Assembly: GCF_040869045.1 (NCBI RefSeq)
Contig: NC_090321.1
Location: 142,219,689-142,283,688, forward strand
Direction of reading: 5' to 3'
DNA length: 64,000 bases
Origin: Eurosta solidaginis
Taxonomy: Eukaryota > Arthropoda > Insecta > Diptera > Tephritidae
A program made the translations under genes and the position numbers. The notes beneath the pieces are model-generated. The model did no database searches, was not told the DNA's origin, and saw only the letters and a program-made list of their open reading frames with translations. Below are positions 1-11,523 of the stretch, one piece after another (positions within the stretch are counted from its first letter, which is position 1; each line of letters opens with the position of its first letter).

Positions 1-128
1 ATAGATGTTGAGAATTTGAGCCAATATTAGACGCCAAATTCAATTTGTGATAGCTTTATATATATTTTAAAGAAATGGAAATCCTACCCTCAGTAAGTAA
101 CAATTACATTTATTAATTAAAAATATGT

Positions 129-1025
129 ATGATACTCATTTTTCTCAGAGAAAACATGCAAATTGAAAAACCTATGATGTGGAGAGAAACATGTGATCAT
201 GATGCTAACTATTACTTTTGTTTAAGTAAAAAAAAAGGATTTGGAAAACATATGATTTGGTCTAATGCCACGATTTCAGCTGGTGGTTTTACTCTTCCCG
301 TGCTAGATTCAGATGGAGTTCCATGTCCTGAAAATAAACATAATACGTATACTGAAGTTCCTCCATCGCCTATTTCTTCGTCTTCAAAAATCTTCAGCGT
401 ATCAGATGGATTTTGCCCAAAGCCTCTGACACAGTCCTTGTTAAACCATCTTATAAGAGACCTAGAGCTTCCAAAAGATAAGTCAGAGCTACTTGTATCC
501 CGTCTAAAAGAAAGAAATTTATTAGAAATACAGGTTACGATAACTACCTATCGTGAGCGACATAAGCCATATGCTTGTTTTTATAGAAATAATGACAATA
601 TATGTTTTTGCTATGATATAACTGGACTTTTTGGAAAGCTTGGCCAAACATATGACGCAAGTGAATGGCGATTATTTATTGATAGTAACAAAGAAAGCCT
701 TAAAGCAGTTTTATTACATAATGGCAATCAGAAGCCATCAATACCTATCGCACACGCCGTCAATATGAAGGAGACTTGTGAAACCATGTCCAAACTTTTA
801 AAATATATTCATTATGAAAAACACGATTGGAAAATATGTTGCGACTTGAAAGTGGTAGCTTTAATAACNNNNNNNNNNNNNNNNNNNNNNNNNNNNNNNN
901 NNNNNNNNNNNNNNNNNNNNNNNNNNNNNNNNNNNNNNNNNNNNNNNNNNNNNNNNNNNNNNNNNNNNACAAATTTTCGTTTTATGTTGTGCTTAGAGCT
1001 TTCAAAAGGAACATACATGAATTTA
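129..1025 (+). pseudogene. Fragment of a multicopy uncharacterised arthropod protein, interrupted by assembly gap
   Basis: A frame of nearly 300 codons reads through the assembly gap. Visible blocks are 'FCPKPLTQSLLNHLIRDLE', 'SELLVSRLKERNLLE', 'WRLFIDSNKESLKAVLLHN' and 'HDWKICCDLKVVALI'. I recognise this block order from a large family of uncharacterised proteins present in many copies in arthropod and Hydra genomes, which suggests carriage by, or descent from, mobile elements. The usual aromatic- and cysteine-rich block after 'DLKVVALI' would fall in the gap. After the gap the frame gives a short divergent tail and a stop, so the copy looks truncated. Function is unknown; the family call is from memory. 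Confidence 0.5.
869..968. other. Assembly gap (100 N)
   Basis: Exactly 100 consecutive Ns, the conventional size for a gap of unknown length. The open frame running through it is therefore not guaranteed to be continuous. Confidence 0.99.
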
Positions 1026-1028
1026 TAA

Positions 1029-1348
1029 AAGTTTTAAAGTGCAACTACATATTTAGATTGAAATGACAGGAGTTTCAATTTGATTTTACGATCTACTTCT
1101 TTTGCTCTCTTTTGTTTGATTACCGACTACTCTACGAAATCAGGGTTGATAAAGTGAAATAGAAATAACTACATTTACGTTAAGAATTTATAAAAATGTT
1201 CTATTTTCTTACTCGCTTATCTGTTAATCTACTCTTACTCTTCTACCGCTGGCCTTCTCCAACTTCACTTTCACCACCTTGCTCGCCGATATTTGGTTCT
1301 AATTAGAATATTGGATTGTCGCTTCACTTGTTCTGTTCCTTTCACAGC
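1029..1348. other. AT-rich spacer, nothing recognised
   Basis: No long frame, RNA gene or repeat boundary is visible. It ends where the left arm of the palindrome begins. Confidence 0.6.
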
Positions 1349-1589
1349 ACCAGAGAATTTAAACACAATGAGAAGGCGTTTTTGCTAGATTCCAACTTTT
1401 TTGCATGTGAACACGTCTTGCACTTCACCACACACAATCCAATTTCAATGTTAACCAGCTAACAGCAGAAAATTCTCTGTCAACAGTTTCAGCTGGTGTA
1501 TAAATTCTCTGGATTTTCTCTTAATATGATTTCTTTGTGGGAATATAGGTATTTAGTAGGATTAATTAAATTTAAATTTTATTACTTGT

Positions 1590-1673
1590 AGCAATATATT
1601 TGCTTGTTTTATGATTTAATATGAATTTGAACTTAATTAATATAATAATAGCAATATATTTGCTTGTTTTATG
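1590..1673 (+). repeat. 24-bp direct repeat pair within left palindrome arm
   Basis: The 24-bp sequence beginning AGCAATATATTTGCTTG occurs at 1590-1613 and 1650-1673, spaced exactly 60 bp. The same pair is mirrored in the right arm around 6450-6535, so the duplication predates the palindrome. Confidence 0.85.
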
Positions 1674-2812
1674 TTGATGCAAATTGCAGAAATTTTGCTT
1701 ATTTCTTTACAAACAAAAACCTATTCATATACCCAAAATATGCCCTTTCATGAAATGTATGTAAATTAATCATACATTTATGAATTATCCCATCCCTTTT
1801 TGTTAATAAATTAAAATGTTAGGAAAATGTATGCAAATTGAAATATGCATGCAAATAGTGTTTTGCCGACGGCATTTGCACACTTGGAATTTCTGTGCAC
1901 ACGAAATCCATTGCATATTTATAAAACGTTAATTTGCATAACATGTATGCATATTAACCATGAAGTATGAATTATTAATAAATTGAAAAATTGAAATAAA
2001 TAAAATATTTGATAACAATTGAATAAATAAAAAAATATTTTGTTATTATTTGGACTATGGGTGGGAGAGGAGGTACCTATAAAGAAATTTCCTAAAGCAT
2101 TTTATATGTGTTATTCAGTACAATGATGTAAGTACATATGTACTTGAATATTTTCAAAGGCAGATTTGATAAGCCAAGTCAAACTTAAATACATTTGACC
2201 TGCCTCAAATCAACCCTTAAATATGTAAATAAGACCAACAATACACAAAAGACATGTGCCTGTTGATCAGATGTTGAGCATTGTATCATTGAATATATAT
2301 GTATGAAAATACAAACCAAAGCAAAAAAGTACAAATGTACATACATATATACATATTCAATAATACTCCAATTAAAGGCAGACATGTATAAAAAGCTTGG
2401 TCGCTTTGAGGCTGTGGCAGTGTCTTAAGTTATTAATAAAACAACTTGTCGCTTTCCGCGTTATGAAGCGACCAAATCAAATATGGCAATCCGCGTATAC
2501 GGCCATGGATATGTAAATATCAATGCTCGTAGCAATTAGCCGACGAAATACAATAGGCACGAGCCAAATTATGTGTCGTCGGTGGTTAAAAGTGTTGCCG
2601 TTTATACCTTTAATAACTCACAGCTAAAAGGGGAATTTATTATAAAATTAAAATAAACGAATTTATTGCTCTTTTGCGAAATAATGTTATATTTCTTCGC
2701 AAAATTACTTTAATTTATTTCGCCGCTCCCATATATTAATTTTTATCTATGAAAATAATGTAAAATTCTTACTTTGTACTGACATGTGATAAACAAGTCA
2801 GCATATACAGTA

Positions 2813-2820
2813 TGACGTCA
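2813..2820. promoter_or_regulatory. Perfect CRE-like octamer TGACGTCA in palindrome arm
   Basis: The palindromic octamer TGACGTCA is the canonical CREB/ATF site and appears in both arms (mirror near 5303-5310). Whether it is used is unknown; a single octamer is weak evidence. Confidence 0.25.
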
Positions 2821-3561
2821 CAGTGCGAATTCGGGCCAGAAACGGGTAAAACACCACTCTTATGTATCAACTGCAACACAGTTGCTACAAATTTGGCTGC
2901 GTGACTGCGCGAACAATTTTTCGGCAGAATATGATAGGGGATTTCAAATAGCAAATAAAAATGTCCATAAGCTGTGACAACTCGGCAATTCAGGATATGA
3001 GAAAATTATTTGCAATAATTTATATGAAAAATTGATGGAAATTTTTAGATTATATTGCTAATATGTTAGTGGACATTTACTAGGCAATATCTGTGCATGT
3101 TTATTGGCATTTTTTACTACCATATTAGTACTTTCATACAGGCTTATAAATAGTTTGGTATTATTTCAAAGGAAAAGTGCGGGGTTATGAAAGTAGTTAT
3201 GCTCGTCATAATGAATACCCCCAATATGCATCGAAGTTGGAATTTATAAAATCGCAAAAATTTGTCTTTTGACGATTTTATCAAATGCCATGTTGCCGAA
3301 TTGCAAAATTCTATCATCAATTTGGACAACTTAAGAAGAAGAATTTATGAATGAAAAATCAAGAGGAAGCTAGTTTTCAGGATTTTGTGATTTACATACA
3401 AAACATGAGCATACATATGTAAATATATGTTTGTCAACATGCGAATATAAAAATATTTCTTAGCTTACATATGAACATAGATTTGTACATATGCTTGTGC
3501 GTAAGAATAATTTTTGTAGGAAGTGGTTGATTGAAACAGTTTGCCTTTTATTTGAACATGT

Positions 3562-3744
3562 AGCAAAAAATCATAAAATTTTTGTTTACACAGCTATAAC
3601 TCATAAACGGATAGATGGATTTCAAAAATTCTACTTTTCAGTAAAACTTTGAAATATTTATCTTCGATCTGCATCAAAAAAAAAATACTTGATTCCATTC
3701 TTATATCAGCCAAATTGTTTAAACAAATGTAACATTTTTATCAA
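3562..3744 (+). repeat. Third inverted segment, paired with 6773-6958
   Basis: About 180 bp, including TATAACTCATAAACGGAT and ATATCAGCCAAATTGTTT, match the reverse complement of 6773-6958. On the plus strand this segment follows the arm; on the minus strand it precedes the arm. That circular permutation cannot come from a simple fold-back duplication alone. Confidence 0.9.
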
Positions 3745-4514
3745 AAAATGCGTATGTGTGTTTGTTCGCTGTGAACTGTCCGCGCTAAAACAGGGTGCAA
3801 GACGTGACAGAAAATTCTCTTAACGATTTTCTCTGTTCGTCTGTTACCAAAAAATTCTCTGATCAGAGCAAGTATATTGCAAATTTAATTCTCTGATTTT
3901 TTGTAAATAAATTATGATGGTTGGAAGGTTGAAGTCTTCGGCACAGCTGAAGACAGTCCTGTCCTTACTTGTTTTTTTTTATATTCAAAGTGTGAATTTG
4001 AATCTGTGCCTATGATTCAGGGCAAAACAAAAACAAAAGTGCTACAAGTGTATAGGGGTTGAGCAGCTCCGATGTAAAGAAATATTTTGACAAGTATAAA
4101 ATACATTATTCAGTCAACAAATATAGTCAAAAAAGATTTAGAAAGCTGAATTAAAAATTATTATAAATTTATGATCTCCTAAAGTAAACACATTTGATTC
4201 AAATATGATTCCAAAATGTGGTTGAAAAAATATATTCAGTGTTTGATCATCTAAAGTATTCATATTTGATTATTTCTTTTGTTCAAATGTATGGTAACTC
4301 ATTATTTTGTCAGAAAGAGTAATCAAATTATATTAATATGTAGGGAAATTGAAAATTTAATCACATAAATGGTGAGTGGGTATAAACAAACCTAGATTGG
4401 TATATATGTACACACATATATTCCTAAACTAAAGATCAGCCTACACCCCCATTTCCCACCCACTTCATTGATACCAATATATCCATGCATAAGCTAACAA
4501 ATGTTTGTACATTC
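3562..4514. other. Palindrome spacer
   Basis: Unique sequence between the arms, about 950 bp, AT-rich with no long frame. Its first part (3562-3744) is itself an inverted copy of 6773-6958. Around 3810-3895 the motif ATTCTCT(G) recurs several times; the same motif lies at the outer ends of the palindrome. Confidence 0.85.
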
Positions 4515-6772
4515 ACATGTTCAAATAAAAGGCAAACTGTTTCAATCAACCACTTCCTACAAAAACTATTCTTACGCACAAGCATATGTACAAATCTATG
4601 TTCATATGTAAGCTAAGAAATATTTTTATATTCGCATGTTGACAAACAAAACAAAATTCACTTCAACCATCCAACCATACGCACAAGCACACATACATAT
4701 TTACATATGTATGCTCATGTTTTGTATGTAAATCACAAAATCCTGAAAACTAGCTTCCTCTTGATTTTTCATTCATAAATTCTTCTTCTTAAGTTGTCCA
4801 AATTGATGATAGAATTTTGCAATTCGGCAACATGGCATTTGATAAAATCGTCAAAAGACAAATTTTTGCGATTTTATAAATTCCAACTTCGATGCATATT
4901 GGGGGTATTCATTATGACGAGCATAACTACTTTCATAACCCCGCACTTTTCCTTTGAAATAATACCAAACTATTTATAAGCCTGTATGAAAGTACTAATA
5001 TGGTAGTAAAAAATGCCAATAGACATGCACAGATATTGCCTAGTAAATGTCCACTAACATATTAGCAATATAATCTAAAAATTTCCATCCATTTTTCATA
5101 TAAATTATTGCAAATAATTTTCTCATATCCTGAATTGCCGAGTTGTCACAGCTTATGGACATTTTTATTTGCTATTTGAAACCCCCTATCATATTCTGCC
5201 GAAAAATTGTTCGCGCAGTGACGCAGCCAAATTTGCAGCAACTGTGTTGCAGTTGATACATAAGAGTGGTGTTTTACCCGTTTCTGGCCCGAATTCGCAC
5301 TGTGACGTCATACTGTATATGCTGACTTGTTTATCACATGTCAGTACAAAGTAAGAATTTTACATTATTTTCATAGATAAAAATTAATATATGGGAGCGG
5401 CGAAATAAATTAAAGTAATTTTGCGAAGAAATATAACATTATTTCGCAAAAGAGCAATAAATTCGTTTATTTTAATTTTATAATAAATTCCCCTTTTAGC
5501 TGTGAGTTATTAAAGGTATAAACGGCAACACTTTTAACCACCGACGACACATAATTTGGCTCGTGCCTATTGTATTTCGTCGGCTAATTGCTACGAGCAT
5601 TGATATTTACATATCCATGGCCGTATACGCGGATTGCCATATTTGATTTGGTCGCTTCATAACGCGGAAAGCGACAAGTTGTTTTATTAATAACTTAAGA
5701 CACTGCCACAGCCTCAAAGCGACCAAGCTTTTTATACATGTCTGCCTTTAATTGGAGTATTATTGAATATGTATATATGTATGTACATTTGTACTTTTTT
5801 GCTTTGGTTTGTATTTTCATACATATATATTCAATGATACAATGCTCAACATCTGATCAACAGGCACGTCTTTTGTGTATTGTTGGTCTTATTTACATAT
5901 TTAAGGGTTGATTTGAGGCAGATCAAATGTATTTAAGTTTGACTTGGCTTATCAAATCTGCCTTTGAAAATATTCAAGTACATATGTACTTACATCATTG
6001 TACTGAATAACACATATAAAATGCTTTAGGAAATTTCTTTATAGGTACCTCCTCTCCCACCCATAGTCCAAATAATAACAAAATATTTTTTTATTTATTC
6101 AATTGTTATCAAATATTTTATTTATTTCAATTTTTCAATTTATTAATAATTCATACTTCATGGTTAATATGCATACATTTTATGCAAATTAACGTTTTAT
6201 AAATATGCAATGGATTTCGTGTGCACAGAAATTCCAAGTGTGCAAATGCCGTCGGCAAAACACTATTTGCATGCATATTTCAATTTGCATACATTTTCCT
6301 AACATTTTAATTTATTAACAAAAAGGGATGGGATAATTCATAAATGTATGATTAATTTACATACATTTCATGAAAGGGCATATTTTGGGTATATGAATAG
6401 GTTTTTGTTTGTAAAGAAATAAGCAAAATTTCTGCAATTTGCATCAACATAAAACAAGCAAATATATTGCTATTATTATATTAATTAAGTTCAAATTCAT
6501 ATTAAATCATAAAACAAGCAAATATATTGCTACAAGTAATAAAATTTAAATTTAATTAATCCTACTAAATACCTATATTCCCACAAAGAAATCATATTAA
6601 GAGAAAATCCAGAGAATTTATACACCAGCTGAAACTGTTGACAGAGAATTTTCTGCTGTTAGCTGGTTAACATTGAAATTGGATTGTGTGTGGTGAAGTG
6701 CAAGACGTGTTCACATGCAAAAAAGTTGGAATCTAGCAAAAACGCCTTCTCATTGTGTTTAAATTCTCTGGT
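4515..6772 (-). repeat. Right arm of the 5.4-kb palindrome
   Basis: Reverse complement of 1349-3561. It has an extra run of about 45 bp near 4655-4702, which partly repeats neighbouring sequence (ACGCACAAGCA occurs twice). The outer end is AAATTCTCTGGT. Confidence 0.95.
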
Positions 6773-6958
6773 AAAAATGTTACTTTTGCTTAAACAATTT
6801 GGCTGATATAAGAAAAGAATCGAGTATTTTTTTTTTTGATGCAGATCGAAGGTAGATAGTTCAAAGTTTTACTGAAAAGTAGAATTTTTTAAATCCATCC
6901 ATCCGTTTATGAGTTATAGCTGCGTAAACAAAAATTTTATGATTTTTACTACATTTTG
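6773..6958 (-). repeat. Inverted copy of spacer segment 3562-3744
   Basis: It abuts the outer end of the right arm directly. Several substitutions and a T-run length difference separate it from 3562-3744. Confidence 0.9.
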
Positions 6959-7429
6959 GCAACTTGCCCCTATAATATATATCTTCAAATTATATTAAAT
7001 GTACCATCTCACGTAGCTAAGCTTTCAAATGCAAAAAACCGTTTTAAAATCGGAGCATTCTGTGTGAAGTTATGTGCATACATGGCATTTAGCGACTTTA
7101 TTTTATAAGATTTATTATAAGATATAGAAGATAGATGTGTGTGGATATTGCTCGCCACACAAAAGGGGTATGTGTATATGTGCTTGTGTTTGAATCGCAA
7201 AAAAAGTAAGAAATACCGAGAAAAAGTGCAACGAGTTTGGTGGCAATTTATAACAAAAAAAATTTCTGAAAGACTACGTAAAAGTGATTTTTTATTTCAA
7301 ATAATGCATTTAGTGTACTACCAGAGTGATTTTTTGTTTGATTTTGTGCAAACGAAATTTTAAATAGGCAAAAGTGAACAATGTGAGACCTCTCTGAAGT
7401 TGGCAAGACAACTTTTACGTGGAAAAAAA
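6959..7429. other. AT-rich spacer with one unassigned 74-codon frame
   Basis: A 74-codon plus-strand frame (7139-7363) is basic and aromatic-rich, with 'RKKSKKYREKVQRVWWQ'. I do not recognise it, and codon use gives no clear sign of selection. It may be chance. Confidence 0.3.
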
Positions 7430-8250
7430 TTACCTATTGGGAAAATTGCCGTGAATTTGCCGTAATTTATCCGTGAAACAAAAAAATTTTCCGGCCATAT
7501 TTTAGAAAATCAGAAAACCACCTTAGAGACCAGATAGGAAAATAATTCTTGCACACGAATTTGCCGTAAATATGCCGTAGATAAGTGACATATTTCATAA
7601 TTTAAAAAAAAAAAATTAACTTTTTTATAGTGCACCACCAACTTCGCGTGAAGTTATCGTGCCACTTTTCGAAAACCACCTTAGACACCAGTTAGGAAAA
7701 TAATTCTTACACATGAACTTGCCGTAAATTTGCCGTGAATTATCCGCGAAACAAAAAAATTTACCGCGGCTATTTTCGCTCTGAAAACTACCTTAGAGAC
7801 CAGCTAGAAAAATAATTCTTGCACACGTGAAGCAAAAAAATTTTCCGCGGCTATTTTGTGAAGTTGGCGTGCCACCCTCATAAAACCACCTTAGAGACCA
7901 GCTAGGAAAATAATTCTTGCACACGAATTTGCCGTAAATCTGCCGTAGATAAGTGGCATATTTTATAAATTCGAAAACAAAATTTCAAATTTCTTTTATG
8001 GTGCACCACCAACTTCACGTGCCACCCTCAGAAACCAGCTAGGAAAATATTTCTTGCTCACGAATTTGCCGTAAATTTGCCGTAGATAATTGGCATTTTT
8101 TATAACTTCTAAAAAAGAATATTTAACTTTTTTCATGTGCACCGCCAACTTAATGTGAAGTTAGCGTTGCCGCCTTTCTAAAACCACCTTAGAGTCCAGT
8201 TATGAAAATAATTCTTGTATTCTTAAAAAGAAGAATTCGACTGGCTAAGA
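7430..8250 (+). repeat. Degenerate tandem repeat (about 100-160 bp units, six copies)
   Basis: The core ACCTTAGAGACCAGCTAGG followed by AAAATAATTCTTGCACACGA and runs of TTTGCCGTAAATTTGCCGTA recurs near 7521, 7675, 7789, 7886, 8027 and 8188. Unit lengths vary through internal deletion. Copies also share the GTGCACCACCAACTT block. No coding frame is conserved. Confidence 0.85.
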
Positions 8251-9257
8251 AAGTTGGATCAATCTTGCACGGTTTACCGCGGGGGCGTGAAGTCATTGTT
8301 CCTATAAATATTAAAATTTGTAATACAACTTTTCGCGCTCTTTCTAAGTGAAACTAAACCGTCTAAATCAAAGAATGATGCGATAGTGATTTGGATAACC
8401 CAATTTCTATTCCTTTTACATATATGAGTGCCATTTCAGTAGACATTAACACTTATCATCGCACTTAACACACATTAGTAACAATTTCAATCCATTCAAA
8501 AAAAATCTGCCGCGCTTGTGCAAAAAAATTTCGTAAAATGCAACGTAAGCTAGAGAAAGGCTGCGGCACAGATCTTAGAAAATGTTCTCAATACTCCTCA
8601 TACTTAAGTATCACAAATAGGACAACCAAGTGGATAGTTACGGTCATGTACGTATGTACATACATATGTATATGACCTTCCCATGTTCGTTTACTTCATG
8701 TGTGTAATTTGTTTTTTGAATCACTGCTGCTAAAAAGAAACAGAGTACATACTTTCCTAATGCAACGGTCTCAGGCAGATCTGTACCAAAACAGTTATTT
8801 GCTTGCCTATGCAACGAACTATGAATGTTCGACCTTCACACGTGCTCAATCGGCTTTTTAGTTGTTTACAACAACATTCTCACATTGGGACCTCTATTTT
8901 TGAAAGACATATGTAGATCTATATGTATGCCAAAAGTTCGATTTCGACAATTTACAAACATATACGACAAAACTAAAACAAAATTTAATATGTCCTGTTT
9001 GCTGATTGGCTACCGCTGCTGACTCTAATGGATTTGTCGCAGACCAGTTTGGCAAGAAAACATCGCTTCTATGGACTGAGCAAATTAATTTTTTTTGGCA
9101 CAAATAAACGTAAAATAGAATAGTTTAATAATTCTTTGTTACTTAAATTTTTCCAAAATTATGAATTCTTCTAAAACAGTAAGTTTTAAAAGATGATTTC
9201 AGGCATTTTGTGTTTTACACACAAAATTTTCATATTTCGAGATTTTATAAATAAAAA
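8251..9257. other. Unassigned AT-rich interval
   Basis: Only short frames (65 and 69 codons on opposite strands around 8825-9103) with no family resemblance. There is an imperfect TACATATG-type simple stretch near 8645-8675. Confidence 0.5.
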
Positions 9258-9605
9258 TTAATGTAAGGCGCGATAACCTCCGAAGAGATTTTAGGCCGAG
9301 CTTCTCTTCAAATTTGCGTCGCGCTCCTTTTTAATTTTTCCTACAAATTGGCGGGACGGGACCTACTTGTTTTATGACGACTCCCAAAGGCATCTGCGAG
9401 GCAGATGAGTTTTCACTGAGAGCTTTTCGTTGCAGAAATACACTCGGAGTGCTTGCCAAACACTGCCGAGGGGCGACCCCGCTTAGACAACTTTTCTAAT
9501 TGAAAACCCTTATGTCTAAAATTTTGATGTTGCTTTGCCCGGGGTGTGAACCCGTGGCCTTCGGTGTGTCAGGATGTGATGGTAGCGTGCTCCGCCTACC
9601 ACTAC
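9258..9605 (-). mobile_element. tRNA-derived SINE, family A, copy 1 (inverted A-box)
   Basis: Homologous to 57641-57999 (minus) and 62675-63030 (plus). Shared blocks are the tail end GTAAGGCGCGATAACCTCCG, the body AAACACTGCCGAGGGGCGAC and the B-box region read on the minus strand as GGTTCACACCCCGGGCAAAG. In this copy alone, the terminal A-box block GATGGTAGCGTGCTCCGCC lies in the plus orientation while the rest of the element is minus. Confidence 0.85.
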
Positions 9606-9879
9606 CAATAAGATGATTTTAGTTTTACTCACACAGCCACAGTTTTCATTTTGGTGACCACTGTACTAATACAACAACAAACATTTCAACAAATGTACAA
9701 TACTAGACATTGGCGTCAGCGTCTTTTTATCCTTAACTGTTGCTTCAGAAGATGAACAGGATCGCTACTGTTTGTTCATCTATTTATCTTTGAGTATGGG
9801 TGTTTCCCACGTTACTGACGCTCCATCCTGACACACTCTTTTAAGCACAAAAACCATAGCAGGTATAATGAATAAAGAG

Positions 9880-10665
9880 TATTTTAAGCGGGAGTGGGCC
9901 ATAGTTCTATAGGTGGACGCCATTTAGGGATATCGCCATAAAGGTGGACTACGGCTGACTAGAATTTGTTTGTATGATATGGGTATCAAATGAAAGATGT
10001 TAATGAGAATTTTAAAAGGCGTGGGCTATAGGTGGACGCCTTTTCGAGATATCGCCATAAAGGTGGACCAGGGGTGACTCTAGAATTTGTTTGTACGATA
10101 TGGGCATTAAATGAAAGGTGTTAATGAGTATTTTAAAAGGGAGTGGGCCTTATTTCTATAGGCGGATGCCTTTTCGAGATATCGCCATAAAGGTGGACCG
10201 GGGGTGACTCTATAATGCGTTTGTACAATATGGGTATCAAACGAAAGGTGTTAATGAGTATTTTAAAAGGGAGTGGGCCTTAGTTCTATGGGTGGATGCC
10301 TTTTCGATATATCGCCATAAAGGTAGACCAGGGGTGACTCTAGAATTTGTTTGTACGATATGGGTATCAAATGAAAGGTGTTAATGAGTATTTTAAAAGG
10401 GAGTGGGCCTTAGTTCTATAGGTGGACGCCTTTTCGAGATATGGCCAACAAGGTGGACCAGGAGTGACCCTATAATGCGTTTGAACAATATGGGTATAAA
10501 ACGAAAGGTGTTAATGAGTATTTTAAAAGGGAGTGGGCCTTAGTTCTATGGGTGGACGCAATTTCGAGATATCGCCATAAAGGTGGACCAGGGGTGACTC
10601 TAGAATTTGTTTGTACGATATGGGTATCAAATGAAAGGTGTTAATCAGTATTTTAAATGGGGGGT
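9880..10665 (+). repeat. 130-bp tandem satellite, about six units
   Basis: Units contain GGTGGACGCCTTTTCGAGAT, ATCGCCATAAAGGTGGACCA, GATATGGGTATCAAATGAAA and TTTTAAAAGGGAGTGGGCCT. The TTTTAAAAGG landmark falls at 10010, 10131, 10261, 10391, 10521 and 10651, a period of 130 bp after one 121-bp unit. I recall this satellite as very common in tephritid genomes. Confidence 0.93.
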
Positions 10666-10678
10666 TGGCCGCTAAACG

Positions 10679-11018
10679 TAACAAAATTCTGTAACTTCAA
10701 GTTATAAAACCCCAATTTGTTATCTGTATGAAACCCTCACAAATTAAAGAAAAGAAGTGTTCTTTATAAATTTAAAAGCGTGTTTTTGTGCGCTTGAGCA
10801 GTGCTCTCCATTTTAAGCTTGCGCAAAGTGTAGCTTCAGCAACCCCACATTGCTGGAACCACTCAACCTAACGCCACAAACCGATACCAAGTTCCACAAA
10901 GAGACGGTATTGTGTCACCGTAAGCATAGCATCAACATCCACACTGCCACATCATCGCCATGACCGCATCAGCCGCATACACCTAAAGGAAGGTAAATTT
11001 ATATTGCCGAAGGACCAA
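10679..11018 (-). mobile_element. BEL/Pao 5' leader fragment following an LTR
   Basis: On the minus strand the LTR ending CCGAACA is followed at once by TTGGTCCTTCGGCAATATAA, the usual position of a primer-binding site and leader. The leader stops where the 130-bp satellite begins. It therefore belongs to a second element downstream of the one at 11524-13020. Confidence 0.5.
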
Positions 11019-11523
11019 TGTTCGGCCTGGGTGCGTCTGAAACCGGCAGTTGGTAGGCGCACACGGGTCGGTCTCGGGATTGATGGTTCACTCGAAATAA
11101 AATAAAGAAACACAAGAGGATTTGCCTCGTTATAAAATAATATTTAATTAGAAAGTAAAAGGAAAATATACAATCGGTATAATGTTACCTTAATGTCGCA
11201 AAAATGACGATGGTGATCCTGGGCGTTGTGAACTGCTTGGCGGTCGATCAAGAAAGAGGCCGGTTGTCCCGTTGATGACAACCGCTAAGCCGCGGAAAAG
11301 TCCTCTGGTATTAAGGAGGGGAAAAGGCCACACACGCAGCCACCCCTACGTATACGTGCATGAGTGCTGACAACCTGCACACACACACATGCATGTGTAT
11401 GAAACGCATGCATGTGCATGCATGCACACAAGTGCGGCGTGAGTTTGAATGGCTGGAAATATTATTAAAAGATTAGGGAGGGGCGCCGTCAATCAAGTGA
11501 AAGTTAGGCATTGGGCCTAAACA
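11019..11523 (-). mobile_element. BEL/Pao LTR (505 bp)
   Basis: On the minus strand it begins TGTTTAGGCCC after a purine-rich tract (AAGGGGGGCGGCA) and ends GGCCGAACA, giving TG...CA ends. It is the 3' LTR of the upstream gag-protease remnant and at the same time is followed by a leader. There is a CA/TG-rich stretch inside (around 11378-11430). Confidence 0.7.

Larger units (their letters stand above)
1349..3561 (+). repeat. Left arm of a 5.4-kb palindrome
   Basis: This arm is the reverse complement of 4515-6772. Paired coordinates sum to about 8121-8123 over most of its length, shifting to 8076 near the inner end because the right arm carries about 45 extra bases. The outer end is ACCAGAGAATTTAAAC and the inner end is TTTGAACATGT. 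Arms differ by scattered substitutions, so by eye identity is well above 95%. The arm has only short frames (61-66 codons), seen identically or nearly so in the mirror copy; none resembles a known protein. Identical short frames simply follow from arm identity. There is no target-site duplication outside the arms. Confidence 0.95.

Noticed and set aside
3144..4979. Identical 61-codon frames on opposite strands at 3144-3329 and 4794-4979
   Set aside because: Identity follows from the palindrome arms. No family resemblance and no codon bias noted.
7139..7363. 74-codon basic frame as a candidate small male-determiner-type gene
   Set aside because: No sequence match that I can support; short AT-rich frames of this size are frequent by chance here.
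7430..10665. Possible CRISPR array among tandem repeats
   Set aside because: Units are contiguous and degenerate without regular unique spacers, and the DNA is eukaryotic.
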